DNA of 32,945 nucleotides, from assembly GCA_002753135.1 (NCBI GenBank), contig PDZV01000040.1, forward strand, positions 1 through 32,945, given 5' to 3'. The position numbers and the translations under genes are program-made. This DNA comes from Magnetococcales bacterium WMHbinv6 (GTDB lineage: Bacteria; Pseudomonadota; Magnetococcia; Magnetococcales; Magnetaquicoccaceae). Below the pieces are notes generated by a model that was given only the letters and a program-made list of their open reading frames with translations, was not told the origin of the DNA and did no database searches. Positions 24,363-32,907 of the stretch are shown piece by piece. The number at the start of each line of letters is the position of its first letter. Position 1 is the first letter of the stretch.

Positions 24363-24386
24363 AAAAAAGCCGCTTCGAAAAGCGGC
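24363..24386 (-). terminator. Intrinsic terminator of tRNA-Val
   Basis: On the minus strand GCCGCTT-TTCG-AAGCGGC forms a 7-bp stem with a UUCG tetraloop, followed directly by six T. It ends the tRNA transcript 32 bases after the CCA. Confidence 0.93.
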
Positions 24387-24418
24387 CTTTGCACGGAGAG
24401 TATCCGGTGAATTTTGAT

Positions 24419-24493
24419 TGGTGGGCGATACAAGGTTCGAACTTGTGGCCCCTACCGTGTCAAGGTAGTGCTCTCCCGCTGAGCTAACCGCCC
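24419..24493 (-). tRNA. tRNA-Val (anticodon GAC)
   Basis: This is a full 75-base cloverleaf with encoded CCA. The acceptor stem GGGCGGT pairs with ATCGCCC (one G-U). The D-arm is TAGCTCAGCGGGAGAGCA, the anticodon stem CTACC/GGTAG closes loop TTGACAC (anticodon GAC), and the T-arm loop is GTTCGAAC. It reads GUC and GUU valine codons. Its own promoter, leader and terminator flank it. tRNA 3' ends are frequent island attachment sites, but no second copy of this 3' end is visible in the window. Confidence 0.97.
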
Positions 24494-24498
24494 ATATT

Positions 24499-24524
24499 GT
24501 CGGCGGCGAAGGGGTGCCGCCGAC
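24499..24524 (-). other. GC-rich hairpin in the tRNA-Val leader
   Basis: GTCGGCGGC (24499-24507) and GCCGCCGAC (24516-24524) form a perfect 9-bp stem around an 8-base loop, ending five bases before the mature tRNA. No T-run follows. It may help 5' processing by RNase P or stop read-through from the PBP1A gene. Confidence 0.7.
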
Positions 24525-24535
24525 GAAGAATGGAT

Positions 24536-24564
24536 ACTCTACTGGCTTTGCTGCCGTTTGTCAA
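24536..24564 (-). promoter_or_regulatory. Promoter of tRNA-Val
   Basis: The minus strand has a consensus -35 TTGACA (24559-24564), a 17-bp spacer and -10 TAGAGT (24536-24541, 4 of 6 matches). The predicted start is near 24529, about 35 bases before the tRNA and just past the PBP1A stop. Confidence 0.85.
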
Positions 24565-24570
24565 CAGCCA

Positions 24571-27255
24571 CTAATAAAAACCATCCCCCACTCCCGGTTG
24601 CTGGGTGGATGGCGCGCCGCCGGGGGAGGTGGGGCCGAGGTTGAGGCCAGGGCCGGGAACTACCCCTTCCGGCAGGGTCGTGGCCGTGATCGGTCCTTGG
24701 CCGGGTTTGAAGGACTCCATCACCCGATTGCCGGAACCCTCCACCGCCGGATAGCCAGTCTCCGGGTCAATCTCTTCCTGCACAATCCCTTTCGGCACCA
24801 CAAAATCGGTTACCGGCACGTTCTGCAGCGCCTTGGCCATATATTTGACCCAAATCGGCAAGGCGGCCCGGCCTCCGGTCTCCTTTTGACCCAGGGTGCT
24901 GTTATCGTCCATCCCTACCCAGACCGATGCCACCAGCGACGGACTGAAACCAACAAACCAGGCATCGCGCAAATTGTTGGTGGTACCGGTTTTGCCGGCT
25001 ACCGGTCGCTGCAGCTGTTTGGCCAACTGGGCAGTACCATGGGTGACCACCCCCTTCATCAGATTGGTCACCTGATAGATGGTGGTCGGATCCAATACCG
25101 GTCGACCAAAAACCGTCTGCTCCCGCTCCGGTTGCTGCACCAACTCTGGGGCCAACACCGATGAACGGTCGATATCCTGGTGGCACAAGCTGCAGTCGCC
25201 ACCGCGATGGCGGAAAACCGTGCGGCCAAAACGATCCTGCACCCGGGAGATAACCACCGGTTCCACCAGCTTGCCACCGTTGGCAAACACCGCATAGGCC
25301 GAGGCCATCTTCAACGGCGTAAAACCCATGGTACCCAAAGCCAACGACAGATCATGGCGATTGTCGGGAATCTCAAAACCAAATTTTTTCAGATACGGAA
25401 TCGCCTTGGCCATCCCTACCCGCTTGAGAATGCGAATGGTGACCAGGTTGCGTGAATGAACCAAACCTACCCGAACCGTGGTCGGCCCGTAAAATTTGTG
25501 TTCATAGTTCTGGGCCCGCCACACCTTCAGCTCCTTGGTCACCGGATCCCGGTAGGCCAAAGGCATCGGACTGTCATCAATCAGGGTGGTGGGCGTCAAA
25601 TCATCATCCAAAGCCGCTGCGTAAATAAACGGTTTAAAGGAAGAACCCGGTTGCCGTTGCCCCTGGGTTGCCCGGTTGAACTCGCTCTTTTCATAGTTGT
25701 AACCACCCACCATGGCCAACACCTGGCCGGTGTGGGGATCCAGACTGACCAGGGCTGCTTCCGCCTCCGGCTCCTGGGCCAGATGATAGGTTTTGTGCTT
25801 TTCGTTGGGCGCTTCCACCAGAATGACATCACCGGCGTGCAGCACCTCACCAATCGATTTTGGTGGCGGTCCGGTCAGCTTGCCGGGTTTTTTCTTCTCA
25901 TCCAGACGTCTGCGGGCCCAGTTCACCCCGTCGAAGCCCAGATCGACGGTGGTCTCGTCACCACCCAGCAACACTTTGGCCTTCTGTTTGTCCACCGAAA
26001 GAACCAGGGCAATCTGGTAATCAGATACCGAAGAAAATTCGCTTACCGCTTTGGATTTTAACCAATTTTTGCGCACCGTGGCATCCTGGACCTTTTCCAG
26101 ATGATCCAACGGTCCCCGCCAACCGTGGCGGCGATCATATTCGATCAACCCTTGCCGCACCGCCTCCTGGGCATGACGCTGCAGGGTTGGATCCAACGGC
26201 GTGTAGACATCCAATCCCCCCTTGTAGAGCTGTCCCTCGCCCCAATCGCCAAGAATAATCCGCCGCACATGCTCCAGATAATGGGGAGCGATGGTATCGA
26301 GAGGTTCTTGCGGACGGGCCAAAGCGAGCGGTTCGGCGATGGCAGCCTCGGCATCGGCCTGCGTGATGAACCCTACCTCCACCATGCGGTTCAAGACCAG
26401 TTTTTGCCGACGCTGGGCGTTATCCGGGTGACGCCACGGGCTGTAATGGTTGGGTGCCTTGGGCAGACCGGCCAACAGGGCCATCTGGGCCAGCGACAGC
26501 TCGGAAACATCTTTATCGAAATAAATACGCGCCGCCGCACCGACACCGTAAGCCCCGGCACCCAGATAGATCTGGTTGATATACAGCTCCATGATTTCGT
26601 CTTTGCTGAACTCCCGTTCGATGCGCAGGGCCAGGATGATCTCTTTGACTTTGCGGTCGAGACTCTTCACCGAACTGAGCAGAAAAGTTTTGGCCACCTG
26701 TTGGGTGATGGTGGAAGCCCCCTGCACCGCTCTGCCCGCACGCATGTTGGCCAGTGCGGCACGAAAAATGCCTGTCAGGTCGATACCGGGATGTTGGTAG
26801 AATTTGGCGTCTTCGATGGCCAAAAAAGCGTTGGTCAATTGGCGCGGCACTTCACTCATGCGCACGAATTGACGGCGTTGGAAAAAAAATTCGCCCAACA
26901 ACTGGTAGTCGCGGGCATAGACCCGGGTGATCAGGCTGGGACGATAGTCGGAGAGGCTGTAGAGGGCAGGCAACCCTTTGGAAAAATGGAAATAGGCCCC
27001 CAGCACGACCAGACCACCGCCGGTCACCCCCAGCAGCAGCAACAGCAGCAAAATACGCAACCAGCGCCAGCCACCACCACTGCCTGAATCGTAAGAACGG
27101 GGGGAACGGGGAGAACGGGGCGGCGTTGCACCACCAGCGCGGCCAGTACGGCGCGGGGTTGCCGCCCGGCGTGCCGGAGTAGGCCGACTGCTGGCCGCTG
27201 CTTCCGGCGCGTTGCGTGGTGGAATGTCAAAGTCTAGGTCTGGAGTATTGGCCAT
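24571..27255 (-). CDS. mrcA: Penicillin-binding protein 1A (bifunctional glycosyltransferase/transpeptidase)
   Basis: This 894-residue inner-membrane protein has a Pro/Arg-rich cytoplasmic tail and one membrane helix (about residues 67-88). The GT51 glycosyltransferase has E148 in AIEDAKFYQHPG and QGASTITQQ. The transpeptidase has S538 in PGSSFKPF, SRN, and KTGTT near residue 772. It polymerises and cross-links peptidoglycan. An insert between the last two transpeptidase motifs contains GGDCSLCHQD (C688-x2-C691-H692). AGGA lies just upstream of the ATG. It is divergent from pilM, the usual arrangement in Proteobacteria. Confidence 0.96.
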   Translation of the reverse strand: MANTPDLDFDIPPRNAPEAAASSRPTPARRAATPRRTGRAGGATPPRSPRSPRSYDSGSGGGWRWLRILLLLLLLGVTGGGLVVLGAYFHFSKGLPALYSLSDYRPSLITRVYARDYQLLGEFFFQRRQFVRMSEVPRQLTNAFLAIEDAKFYQHPGIDLTGIFRAALANMRAGRAVQGASTITQQVAKTFLLSSVKSLDRKVKEIILALRIEREFSKDEIMELYINQIYLGAGAYGVGAAARIYFDKDVSELSLAQMALLAGLPKAPNHYSPWRHPDNAQRRQKLVLNRMVEVGFITQADAEAAIAEPLALARPQEPLDTIAPHYLEHVRRIILGDWGEGQLYKGGLDVYTPLDPTLQRHAQEAVRQGLIEYDRRHGWRGPLDHLEKVQDATVRKNWLKSKAVSEFSSVSDYQIALVLSVDKQKAKVLLGGDETTVDLGFDGVNWARRRLDEKKKPGKLTGPPPKSIGEVLHAGDVILVEAPNEKHKTYHLAQEPEAEAALVSLDPHTGQVLAMVGGYNYEKSEFNRATQGQRQPGSSFKPFIYAAALDDDLTPTTLIDDSPMPLAYRDPVTKELKVWRAQNYEHKFYGPTTVRVGLVHSRNLVTIRILKRVGMAKAIPYLKKFGFEIPDNRHDLSLALGTMGFTPLKMASAYAVFANGGKLVEPVVISRVQDRFGRTVFRHRGGDCSLCHQDIDRSSVLAPELVQQPEREQTVFGRPVLDPTTIYQVTNLMKGVVTHGTAQLAKQLQRPVAGKTGTTNNLRDAWFVGFSPSLVASVWVGMDDNSTLGQKETGGRAALPIWVKYMAKALQNVPVTDFVVPKGIVQEEIDPETGYPAVEGSGNRVMESFKPGQGPITATTLPEGVVPGPGLNLGPTSPGGAPSTQQPGVGDGFY

Positions 27256-27342
27256 GGATCCTGTACAAGTTTCCCGAATTGGTGGGGTATTCGTTGCCGG
27301 AAGCGAATCGGTTATCCGGCCTGTCCGAGTCGATTAATTGCC

Positions 27343-28425
27343 ATGTTCACGCTCTCTACCCTGTTGCGCCGTCCCTGGTTTGCTGCCGCCGTGCCGCACC
27401 GTCCGCTGGTGGGCATCGATATCGGTGCCTCTGCCGTCAAGGTGGCGGAAATGGAGCGCCTCGGCAAGGGTTGGCGACTGCGTTACGCCGATTGTCACCC
27501 TTTGCCGCCGGAGGCGGTAAACGACGGACAGATCAAACAGCCCGACACGGTGCTGCAGGCGCTGCAAACGCTGCTCGATCGCCACGCGCAACACAGTAAA
27601 AACGCTGCCTTTTCCTTGAGCGGCAGCGCGGTAATTACCAAAAAAATCCACATGGCACCCCTCTCCGAACTGGAACTGGAAGAGCAGATCGCCCTGGAAG
27701 CCGAAGAGTATATTCCCTTCGAGATACAGGATGTCAATCTGGATTTTCATATTATCAGTCGGCAGGACGACAACATGGAAGTGTTGCTGGTTGCCTGCAA
27801 AAAGGAGCTGATCGAAAGCCATGCGGCGCTGATCCGTCAGGCGGGCCTGCAACCGCTGGTCTGTGATCTGGATCTGCTCGCGCTGATCAACGCCTGGCAA
27901 ACCTTTGTCCCCGGCAACCCGGCGACCATGCTGGTCAATATGGGGGCCAGCATGCTCAATGTGGCCATTGTCAGCGCTGATGGACAACCGGGCTATATCC
28001 GCGATCACGCCCTGGGCAGCCGACAGATGATTCAGGAGCTGCAAAGCCGCTGTGAATGCCCCTTCCCCGCTGCCGAACAACTGCTCATTATGACAGAAAA
28101 CCCAACCCAAAACCAAGTCGTCAACACACAGCGGCAGGAAATTATCGCCACCTTCCTCGAACAACTGCTGCAACAGTTGCGACAGGCGTTGCAATTTTAC
28201 AAAGCGGCCTCACCGGAGCAACCGGTCAGCCGTATTCTGCTGGCGGGAGGAGCTGCCCTGCTGCCTGCAGCGGCAACAACCCTGCAGGAGCGGTTGCAGT
28301 TGCCGGTCACGGTATGGGATCCTCTGGCCGGACTGTCGCCTCTGGCAGCGGCCAGCGCAACCCCCTGTGCCGCCCCACGCTATGCGATTGCTTTGGGTCT
28401 GGCGCTGCGAGGAGAACGGCAATGA
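27343..28425 (+). CDS. pilM: Type IV pilus assembly protein PilM
   Basis: This 360-residue actin-like ATPase has the phosphate-1 motif VGIDIGASAVKVAEM near residue 23. It also has the family block LEEQIALEAEEYIPFEIQDV, a conserved NMGASMLNVAIV strand and RILLAGGAALLP in the second domain. PilM binds the N-terminal tail of PilN on the inner face of the membrane and links the pilus motor to the PilNOP ring. The gene opens the pilMNOP-aroB operon, and its stop overlaps pilN by four bases. Confidence 0.96.
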   Translation: MFTLSTLLRRPWFAAAVPHRPLVGIDIGASAVKVAEMERLGKGWRLRYADCHPLPPEAVNDGQIKQPDTVLQALQTLLDRHAQHSKNAAFSLSGSAVITKKIHMAPLSELELEEQIALEAEEYIPFEIQDVNLDFHIISRQDDNMEVLLVACKKELIESHAALIRQAGLQPLVCDLDLLALINAWQTFVPGNPATMLVNMGASMLNVAIVSADGQPGYIRDHALGSRQMIQELQSRCECPFPAAEQLLIMTENPTQNQVVNTQRQEIIATFLEQLLQQLRQALQFYKAASPEQPVSRILLAGGAALLPAAATTLQERLQLPVTVWDPLAGLSPLAAASATPCAAPRYAIALGLALRGERQ

Positions 28426-29015
28426 TCCGCATCAACCTGCTGCCGTATCGCCCGCAACAGCGGTTGCGTCGCCTGCATGCCATTTTATGGCGTTGGGGCG
28501 GTTTGCTGCTGGGCAGTGTGCTGTTGGCCGGGGGAGTGGATTGGTGGTTGCAGGAGGAGCGACTGGCGCTGCAGCAACAACAGCGGCAACAGGAGCAGAC
28601 CATCGCCGCCTTGAACGAACAGTTGGGTGAAATCAAAGAAATTAACGAACGCAAAGCCCTGGCTGTCACCCGCCTGGCGATGATCCGCCGTCTGAGTCGG
28701 GAACAGGAAAGCACCATCCGCCTGTTGGACGCCATCGCCCGCTCCATTCCCGAACAGGCCTGGCTGACCCGACTGGAGCGACGCCAAAACCGCCTGTTGC
28801 TCAGCGGCATGGCCACCTCCAAATCGGTGGTGGCTGATTTTATGCGCCAACTGAGCCAACTGCCCGAGCTGAAGGCGGTGGAGCTGGTCAAGGTAGCCCA
28901 GCAAGAGAAAAAAGAGCCCAACAATAACAAGGAACTCTTGAACTCTTTTGCCATGGAGTTACAATTTGCCGCAGCCGAGCCGGAACCAAGTCTGGCCACG
29001 GCAGGGGGGAAATAG
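28422..29015 (+). CDS. pilN: Type IV pilus assembly protein PilN
   Basis: The 197-residue product begins MIRINLLPYRPQQ, the INLLPYR motif that docks into PilM. One membrane helix follows (about residues 24-42), then a Gln-rich coiled coil and a periplasmic ferredoxin-like domain (SIPEQAWLTRLERR). It forms a heterodimer with PilO. The ATG overlaps the pilM stop (ATGA), and GGAGAA lies upstream. Confidence 0.96.
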   Translation: MIRINLLPYRPQQRLRRLHAILWRWGGLLLGSVLLAGGVDWWLQEERLALQQQQRQQEQTIAALNEQLGEIKEINERKALAVTRLAMIRRLSREQESTIRLLDAIARSIPEQAWLTRLERRQNRLLLSGMATSKSVVADFMRQLSQLPELKAVELVKVAQQEKKEPNNNKELLNSFAMELQFAAAEPEPSLATAGGK

Positions 29016-29018
29016 CCT

Positions 29019-29636
29019 ATGGAACTCGGTTTTGATCCTCTGCTTATTTTACGGCTGTCGCCGAAGCGCCGCCTGGCCATCTCTGTTGCCATGCTGTTGC
29101 TGCCGCTGGCCGTGTACGCCGCCCTGCTGTTGCCCGATCAACTGGAGGAGAGGGAAAAATTGCAACAGATTCTGCGCCAACAGGAGGAGCAGATAAACAG
29201 CAAACGACGCATGCTGGCCCGCCTGCCGCAACTGCGCCAAGAGCTTGAACAGCTGAAAAACGAAGAGGAGCGGTTGGCACAACGACTCCCCTCCGAAAAA
29301 GAGATTCCCACCCTGTTGAGCGATCTCTCTACGCTGGGACCGGAACAGGGGTTGGAGCTGCTGCTGTTTGCCCCGGAAACAGAGATTGTGCGGGAAATTC
29401 ATGCCGAGGTGCCGGTAGCACTGGAGGTGCGGGGACCGTTTCTGGCCGTAGCCCGCTTTGTTGATCGGGTGGCGCATATGCCGCGCATTGTCACCATGGC
29501 CGATCTGACCCTGGAACCACACAAAGAGCAGCCGGACCGTCTGCTCGGCAAGGTGCGGGCCACCACCTATCGTTTTCTGACCCAGCGGGCCATCGAACAA
29601 AAAGAGCGGCTCGAAAAGGCAAAAAACAAAAAATGA
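29019..29636 (+). CDS. pilO: Type IV pilus assembly protein PilO
   Basis: This 205-residue protein has a short cytoplasmic N-terminus and one membrane helix (about residues 23-43). A coiled coil (LPDQLEEREKLQQILRQQEE) and a periplasmic domain follow, with LPSEKEIPTLLSDLSTLG and VPVALEVRGPFLAVARFVDR. It pairs with PilN and helps align the pilus machine. It begins three bases after the pilN stop, and its stop overlaps the pilP start. Confidence 0.95.
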   Translation: MELGFDPLLILRLSPKRRLAISVAMLLLPLAVYAALLLPDQLEEREKLQQILRQQEEQINSKRRMLARLPQLRQELEQLKNEEERLAQRLPSEKEIPTLLSDLSTLGPEQGLELLLFAPETEIVREIHAEVPVALEVRGPFLAVARFVDRVAHMPRIVTMADLTLEPHKEQPDRLLGKVRATTYRFLTQRAIEQKERLEKAKNKK

Positions 29637-30100
29637 ACCGCCTGATTATCTGGTTACTGTTGCTGTTGCCCAACCTGGCCGGGGCGGAGGAGTCGTATCT
29701 CTTCCAGACAGAGGGGTTGCGCGATCCGTTTCGGGCCCCGCAACTGGCTTTGAGCGATGAGCCGCTGCTGCCAAGGCGCAGCGGTCCGCAACGGAGCAAA
29801 GAGTTTCTCGAATCGATGCACCTGGACAGCCTGAAACTGGTGGCCATTGTTTTGGATCGGGCCAGTGGGCAGAGCGTGGCCATGCTGGAAGATGCCGAAG
29901 GGACGGGCCATGCCCTGCGGGTCGGCAACTATCTGGGGCTGCACGAAGGACGCATCACCCGCATCAGCGACGGCGAACTGCGCATCGAAGAACCGGCTGC
30001 CACGCGCAGCAATCCCCAGGGGGTCCGTGTGATCACCCTGTCGTTACATACGGCGGAGGAGTCCGCCCCCACGCCAACCAAAAAAGGTCATACCCCTTGA
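29633..30100 (+). CDS. pilP: Type IV pilus assembly protein PilP
   Basis: This 155-residue protein has an N-terminal signal sequence (MNRLIIWLLLLLPNLAGAEE), a Pro/Arg linker and the PilP beta domain (SLKLVAIVLDRASGQSVAML, then RVGNYLGLHEGRITRISDGE). Most PilP proteins are lipoproteins; no lipobox Cys is visible at the cleavage site here. PilP normally bridges PilNO to the secretin PilQ. No pilQ follows; aroB comes next with overlapping codons. Confidence 0.93.
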   Translation: MNRLIIWLLLLLPNLAGAEESYLFQTEGLRDPFRAPQLALSDEPLLPRRSGPQRSKEFLESMHLDSLKLVAIVLDRASGQSVAMLEDAEGTGHALRVGNYLGLHEGRITRISDGELRIEEPAATRSNPQGVRVITLSLHTAEESAPTPTKKGHTP

Positions 30101-31209
30101 AGCAAGATCAACAAACTCTCACCGTCGCCCTGGGCAGCCGTTCCTATACGATTGCCATCGGCTCTGGATTATTGGAGACACTCGGCACAACGCTGCAACC
30201 TCTGTTGCCGGGGCGGCAGGTGGCCATTGTCAGCAACAGCACCGTGGCCCCGCTCTATCTGGACCGGGTAGAAAAAAACCTGCAGGATTCTGGCTTTACC
30301 ACTTTGCCGATCATTCTGCCCGACGGCGAAATCTATAAGGATTGGACCCATCTGCAGACCATCTTTGACCAGCTGATTGCCGCCCGCTATGAGCGCAAGG
30401 CAACCTTGCTGGCCCTGGGCGGCGGGGTGGTCGGCGATATGACCGGCTATGCGGCGGCCAGTTTTCTGCGCGGGGTAAACTATGTGCAGGTACCCACCAC
30501 CCTGCTGGCGCAGGTGGACTCTTCGGTAGGCGGCAAAACCGGCATCAACCACCCCCTGGGCAAAAATTTGATCGGGGCCTTTTATCAGCCCAAACTGGTG
30601 CTGATCGATACCGACACCCTGGCCACCCTGCCGGAACGGCAACAACGGGCCGGATTGGCGGAAGTGATCAAATACGGTCTGCTGTGGGACAGCGATTTTT
30701 TTGCCTACCTGGAAGCGCAACGCCCTGCCATACTGCGCCTGGAACAGGAGCCCCTGAACCAGCTCATCCAGCGCAGCTGCGCCATCAAGGCGGCCATTGT
30801 CGGCAACGACGAACGGGAAGCAGAACAGGGACAACGGGCCCTGCTTAACCTGGGCCATACCTTTGGCCACGCCATCGAAACCCTGACCGGCTACGAACAG
30901 CTGCTGCACGGCGAAGCGGTGGCCATCGGCATGGTGATGGCTGCCGAGCTGTCGGAACAGCTGCAGCTCTGCCCTGTCGGCACCGTGGCCCGCACCCGTC
31001 AGCTGTTGCTCGCTTACGGCCTGCCGGTGAGCGCCCCGGCCTTCCCGGTGGAACACTATCTGGAAGCGATGGCCCGCGACAAAAAGGTGCAGGATGGCAC
31101 CCTGCGCCTGGTCATTCTCACCCGGATCGGTAGCGCCGAACTGCGGGGCGGTCTGCCCATGGAGGCCATTCGCCAGGCCATTGTCTGTCACCTGCAGCCT
31201 CAGGATTAA
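30097..31209 (+). CDS. aroB: 3-dehydroquinate synthase
   Basis: This 370-residue protein converts DAHP to 3-dehydroquinate in the shikimate pathway, using NAD and a divalent metal. The NAD-binding block ALGGGVVGDMTGYAAASFLR, the active-site stretch QVDSSVGGKTGINHP and the metal-binding NLGHTFGHAIE are all intact. A TTG start (30097) overlaps the pilP stop and gives the usual N-terminus; no ATG fits. In many Proteobacteria aroK precedes aroB; it is absent here. Confidence 0.96.
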   Translation: MKQDQQTLTVALGSRSYTIAIGSGLLETLGTTLQPLLPGRQVAIVSNSTVAPLYLDRVEKNLQDSGFTTLPIILPDGEIYKDWTHLQTIFDQLIAARYERKATLLALGGGVVGDMTGYAAASFLRGVNYVQVPTTLLAQVDSSVGGKTGINHPLGKNLIGAFYQPKLVLIDTDTLATLPERQQRAGLAEVIKYGLLWDSDFFAYLEAQRPAILRLEQEPLNQLIQRSCAIKAAIVGNDEREAEQGQRALLNLGHTFGHAIETLTGYEQLLHGEAVAIGMVMAAELSEQLQLCPVGTVARTRQLLLAYGLPVSAPAFPVEHYLEAMARDKKVQDGTLRLVILTRIGSAELRGGLPMEAIRQAIVCHLQPQD

Positions 31210-31213
31210 ATCA

Positions 31214-32899
31214 ATGGGAAGCTCTTGGTTGCTCTCTCTCTTCGGCCTGCTCAACAACCGTTATGTCTGGTTTACGGCGGCTATTCTGCTCTATATCGTC
31301 TCCTCGCCGGTGATAGACGGCAATACCGGTATTTTCCGCATGGAATTGCCGTTGATGCTCTATCTCTATTTTTGTCTCAACCGGCTGCTCAAACCCTCAC
31401 CCTGGCAACCACTGCTGGCCGCCCTGCCCCTGGCCATGCTCTATATCGGACACGATTATTATTTTGTCCGCTTTTCGCGCATTCCCAAATGGTGGGATCT
31501 GTATCAGGTGCCGGAGCTGCTGGCGGTGATGGACGGATCAATGATTCTGCTGCTGGGCACACTGGTTTTGCTGCCGATTGTGATCTATCTGCTCAACCTG
31601 CGCCTGACTCTGACCAATCTGCCGCTGCTGATACCGCTGTTGCCCATCTATCTTGGCCCCTTTTTCGCCCCGGTGACGTTTGTTGCCACTTTCAACAAAC
31701 AGTCCAAACAGGTGATCTACTATTCGGCCCAGGTCAACACCAGCCTCAATGGGCGGATGATCACCTCGCTCTATCATGAGGCCAAACGGCTGGAGACCTT
31801 GCAACTGCTCGGCCATTACCGCGATCTGGACAAGCTGAGTATGCGCCTGACCCCGGAACAAGGGCTGCAGGCCAACGGCAAAAATGTTCATCTGATCGTC
31901 CTGGAAAGTTTTCTCGACCCCTCCCTGTTCGAGCGGGTCAAACAGCTGCGTCTGCAACCGGCCCATCCGGACTATTTGGCGATGTTCGGCGATAAAATGG
32001 GTTTTTCCATCTCGCCCATTTTTGGCGGCTATACGGCACAACCGGAGTTTGAAATCTTGTGCGGGGTTCCGGCTTTTCAGGAGTTTGACTCCATCGAGTT
32101 CAACCTGTTCACCGGGGCAAAAACCTATTGCCTGCCCTCCATTTTGCGCCAATTCGGCTACAGTTCAAGCGCTGCCAACGCCTACAAACCGGAATTTTTC
32201 AATACTCCTGCTGCCTATCGCGGCCTGGACTTTGACGCCATCTATTTTGCCAAAGAGTACACCCCCGAGGCGGACACCTACCTGCAGCGCGGGGAAGAGA
32301 AGGTGGATGGCGATGAATATTTTTATGATGGCGACCTGTTTGCACAAAATCTGGCCTTCGTCGAAAAACGGTTGCAGGAGAAAAAACCCTTTTTCAACTA
32401 CCTGCTGACCGTCTATGGCCATTTCAACTTTGAGCTGGGTTCCCGGGCCGGCCCCTCCTTGTTTCGGGTACCGGAAGTGCCAGAGGCAGTAGAAAAAATC
32501 ATCAACCAACACTACTACCGGACCAAAGCCCTGGCCCATTATCTCAAGCAGCTGATCACACTGGATCCCACTGCGCTGATTGTTCTGGTCAGCGACCATC
32601 TGCCCCCCCTGCCCGGCGGCAAGGGAGATTATGATCGTCTGGGCTATTTTCTCCACGATCCGGACCGACTGCTGATCAATCGTCTGCTGGTGATTCGCGG
32701 CGGCGAGGTGGAACGGCACGAACGGCTGGTCCATTTCAACATCTACCGACTGATTCTCGATTTTGTCACCGACCAAGGCTATTGCCAAAAACAGCCCTGC
32801 TCCTGGCACTATCCGGTCGACCGCGAACGCCTCCGCGAAGATTATCGCACCCTGATCGGCCTGGCCTCGGCAGCGGTGGAGGGCAATAAAATCAAATAG
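31214..32899 (+). CDS. LTA-synthase-family membrane sulfatase/phosphotransferase
   Basis: This 561-residue protein has four to five N-terminal membrane helices (residues 1-155) and a periplasmic sulfatase-fold domain. Metal and catalytic residues match the lipoteichoic-acid-synthase family: E231 in IVLESF, T274 (nucleophile) in GGYTAQPEFE, and D461-H462 in VSDHLPPL. In Gram-negative bacteria such enzymes transfer phosphoglycerol or phosphoethanolamine to envelope glycans or lipids. The ATG at 31214 has AGGA eight bases upstream and follows aroB by four bases, so it is part of the same operon. The substrate is unknown. Confidence 0.92.
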   Translation: MGSSWLLSLFGLLNNRYVWFTAAILLYIVSSPVIDGNTGIFRMELPLMLYLYFCLNRLLKPSPWQPLLAALPLAMLYIGHDYYFVRFSRIPKWWDLYQVPELLAVMDGSMILLLGTLVLLPIVIYLLNLRLTLTNLPLLIPLLPIYLGPFFAPVTFVATFNKQSKQVIYYSAQVNTSLNGRMITSLYHEAKRLETLQLLGHYRDLDKLSMRLTPEQGLQANGKNVHLIVLESFLDPSLFERVKQLRLQPAHPDYLAMFGDKMGFSISPIFGGYTAQPEFEILCGVPAFQEFDSIEFNLFTGAKTYCLPSILRQFGYSSSAANAYKPEFFNTPAAYRGLDFDAIYFAKEYTPEADTYLQRGEEKVDGDEYFYDGDLFAQNLAFVEKRLQEKKPFFNYLLTVYGHFNFELGSRAGPSLFRVPEVPEAVEKIINQHYYRTKALAHYLKQLITLDPTALIVLVSDHLPPLPGGKGDYDRLGYFLHDPDRLLINRLLVIRGGEVERHERLVHFNIYRLILDFVTDQGYCQKQPCSWHYPVDRERLREDYRTLIGLASAAVEGNKIK

Positions 32900-32907
32900 C
32901 ATCCACC

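Noticed and set aside
24419-24440. Island attachment site at the tRNA-Val 3' end
   Set aside because: No second copy of the tRNA 3' end is visible, the natural terminator is still in place just after it, and the recombinase present is of the serine type, which rarely targets tRNA genes.
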